DNA from: Planctomycetaceae bacterium
Lineage (GTDB): Bacteria; Planctomycetota; Planctomycetia; Planctomycetales; Planctomycetaceae
Reading direction: 5' to 3'
Assembly: GCA_020426085.1 (NCBI GenBank)
Contig: JAGQQP010000324.1
Location: forward strand, 1-5,430
DNA length: 5,430 nt
Part shown: positions 4,268-5,430 of the stretch, in pieces
Numbering within the stretch: the first letter of the stretch is position 1
Layout: each line of letters opens with the position of its first letter
Notes under the pieces: model-generated
What the model was told of the DNA's origin: nothing
Seen by the model: the letters and a program-made list of their open reading frames with translations, nothing else
Databases searched by the model: none
Made by a program: the position numbers and the translations under genes

Positions 4268-5430
4268 TCACTTCCCGTTCAGAATCTCCACCTGAGCCGG
4301 CGAACTGGGCGCATCGAGTAACTCCAGTCGCAGCACATCCCGTTCGGGGGTGAGATCAATCGCGAAGGTCAGGCGGTGTACGCCTCTGGTCAGTTCGATT
4401 TCGGTTTCCGGTTTGAGGACAATCGGTTTTTCTCCGAGCCACATTTTCAAGCCATCGACAGAATTGAATTTCAGAATCGCTTTGCCGGGGGAAAGCGCTT
4501 CCAGTTCACAACGGACAAACGCCGCTCCTGTCGCCCGGTTCGAGACATGCAGCTTGCCGATTTCGTCGAACTTGCGGACAGGCAGACTTCCATCCACGCG
4601 GCTGTAAGCCGGTTCCCAGATGAACGCCGGATTTTCTGTCGCAGCGGTCGCGTGCCGCGTTCGTCGAATCGCATTCATGGCGTCTGGCGTCCCTTTCATC
4701 ACCCGCCAGCGACGGACCACACGATCTTTGCTGATCGTATACGCGTCGGTTTTACCCAGCTCGGTCAGAAAGCGTACCAGGTCGGTCAGTTCCTGCTGAG
4801 TCAGTTTCTCCAGCAGACCGACCGGCATCAGTGAAGCCGCCGGCGATTCTTCGTCGATCTGATCCAGGGGTATATTCATGATGTTATCATTCACGTCCCG
4901 CAGCACGAGCTGACTGTCAGAACGTCGCACGAGTACTCCTGAATAGACTTTGCCCTGCAACGTGACCACAGTGACTGCATTGTAGTTTTCTTTGACTGCT
5001 TTATTGGGATTGAGCAGCGAGTCGACAATGTAATCCGGCTGAGAACTTCCCCCCAGGCTGATCAGGTCAGGTCCGACTTTCCCCCCCGCGCCACCAATCG
5101 CATGACATTTCAGGCAGGACAGATCTTCACGGCGGAAGATCGCTTCCCCGCGCTCTGCATTTCCGGTTGTTTTCACAGCATGGATCAGTTTTGCCATTTC
5201 CTCAGGTGAAAGATTCACCGGTTGAGGAGCCCCGCTGCTGGATAGTCCTCCGGCAACCGCAATCGCTTTCGCCAGTTCCGGATTCGAACGGCCTGTCGAC
5301 TGAATGGATCGACCCAGGTGAATCGCTGCGTCTTTGGCGATCGTTTTACCCTTCAATGCATTTACCAGCACTCCCGTGCCTCCCTTGCGCTGCAGGAAGA
5401 TATTGGACAGGGCGGCCAATTGATCGGGTG
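4268..5430 (-). CDS. PVC-type c-type cytochrome (putative haem-binding domain) protein, C-terminal part; 5' end outside the window
   Basis: The frame is open to the right edge (preceding codons read Pro-Asp-Gln), so the TTG at 5417-5419 is an internal Leu and not a start. The 386 visible residues, counted from the edge, begin with a helical HEAT-like stretch (about 1-65). Next is a haem-binding domain at about 85-225 with CLKCH at 105-109 (bases 5102-5116) and G-P-D-L after it. The domain also has the conserved ENYNAVTVVTLQGKVYSGVL strand region, and LMPVGLLEKLT with Met201 as likely sixth haem ligand, then LVRFLTELG. This matches the putative haem-binding domain of Pirellula/Verrucomicrobium type (TIGR02603). 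In Planctomycetes it is often fused behind a beta-propeller dehydrogenase-like domain and HEAT repeats, in exported proteins. Residues about 226-386 form a beta-rich tail (FVRCELEAL, KMWLGEKPIVL, GVHRLTFAIDL) that resembles a jelly-roll or carbohydrate-binding accessory domain. Electron transfer linked to sugar oxidation is a family-based inference. Its 3' tail is echoed at 2966-3009. Confidence 0.9.
   Translation of the reverse strand, partial: PDQLAALSNIFLQRKGGTGVLVNALKGKTIAKDAAIHLGRSIQSTGRSNPELAKAIAVAGGLSSSGAPQPVNLSPEEMAKLIHAVKTTGNAERGEAIFRREDLSCLKCHAIGGAGGKVGPDLISLGGSSQPDYIVDSLLNPNKAVKENYNAVTVVTLQGKVYSGVLVRRSDSQLVLRDVNDNIMNIPLDQIDEESPAASLMPVGLLEKLTQQELTDLVRFLTELGKTDAYTISKDRVVRRWRVMKGTPDAMNAIRRTRHATAATENPAFIWEPAYSRVDGSLPVRKFDEIGKLHVSNRATGAAFVRCELEALSPGKAILKFNSVDGLKMWLGEKPIVLKPETEIELTRGVHRLTFAIDLTPERDVLRLELLDAPSSPAQVEILNGK

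Noticed and set aside
4376..4834. Plus-strand open frame of 152 codons antisense to the haem-domain gene
   Set aside because: The minus strand encodes a recognisable protein with conserved motifs throughout this stretch.
4268..5419. Haem-domain gene as a complete 383-residue protein starting at TTG 5417-5419
   Set aside because: The frame continues in phase to the window edge, and family members are normally much longer at the N-terminus, so this is a partial gene.

Overview
The window looks like chromosomal DNA from a planctomycete, most plausibly a Gimesia/Planctomyces-like member of Planctomycetales. The main reason is the partial gene at the right edge. It carries the CxxCH haem-binding module typical of the Pirellula/Verrucomicrobium (PVC) group, a family greatly expanded in Planctomycetes and Verrucomicrobia. 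The moderate GC content, non-ATG starts, weak Shine-Dalgarno signals and small membrane proteins with Pro/Arg-rich tails fit this. The taxonomic placement is inference. Every convincing gene is on the minus strand, so the window reads right to left.

Layout in transcription order. (1) 5430-4268: the C-terminal part of a PVC-type c-type cytochrome domain protein; its 5' end lies outside the window. (2) 4132-4103: a strong sigma70-like promoter, followed by gene B (4038-3019). Gene B encodes a single-pass membrane protein with a Pro-Arg-rich cytoplasmic tail, a helical extracytoplasmic stalk and a small beta-rich C-terminal module. (3) About 3009-2966: a short, frameshifted echo of the 3' end of the haem gene. 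(4) 2913-2884: a second copy of the same promoter, followed by gene A (2729-2112), a shorter paralogue of B. (5) 2070-2033: a possible terminator. (6) 1917-1888: a possible promoter with a leader hairpin, then a complete NAD(P)-dependent aldehyde dehydrogenase gene (1759-266). (7) 265-1: a terminator-like stem-loop, another stem-loop and a possible promoter firing leftwards out of the window.

The most interesting structure is the collinear repetition of [haem-gene 3' tail, spacer, promoter, TPPPRRR-type membrane protein gene]. It indicates an old tandem duplication that copied a gene together with its promoter and the end of the upstream neighbour. The two proteins have diverged strongly, while the promoter core is almost unchanged (19 of 21 positions). 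That suggests shared regulation or a conserved operator in the promoter spacer. The promoter positions and the protein alignment also move both gene starts downstream, to a GTG (B) and a TTG (A).

I see no evidence that the aldehyde dehydrogenase, the two membrane proteins and the haem protein form one operon. Each has its own upstream gap and promoter-like signal. I found no tRNA, rRNA, CRISPR array, insertion sequence or phage gene. Nothing here can be proved to be a new defence or metabolic system. The A/B paralogue pair is the part that appears undescribed.
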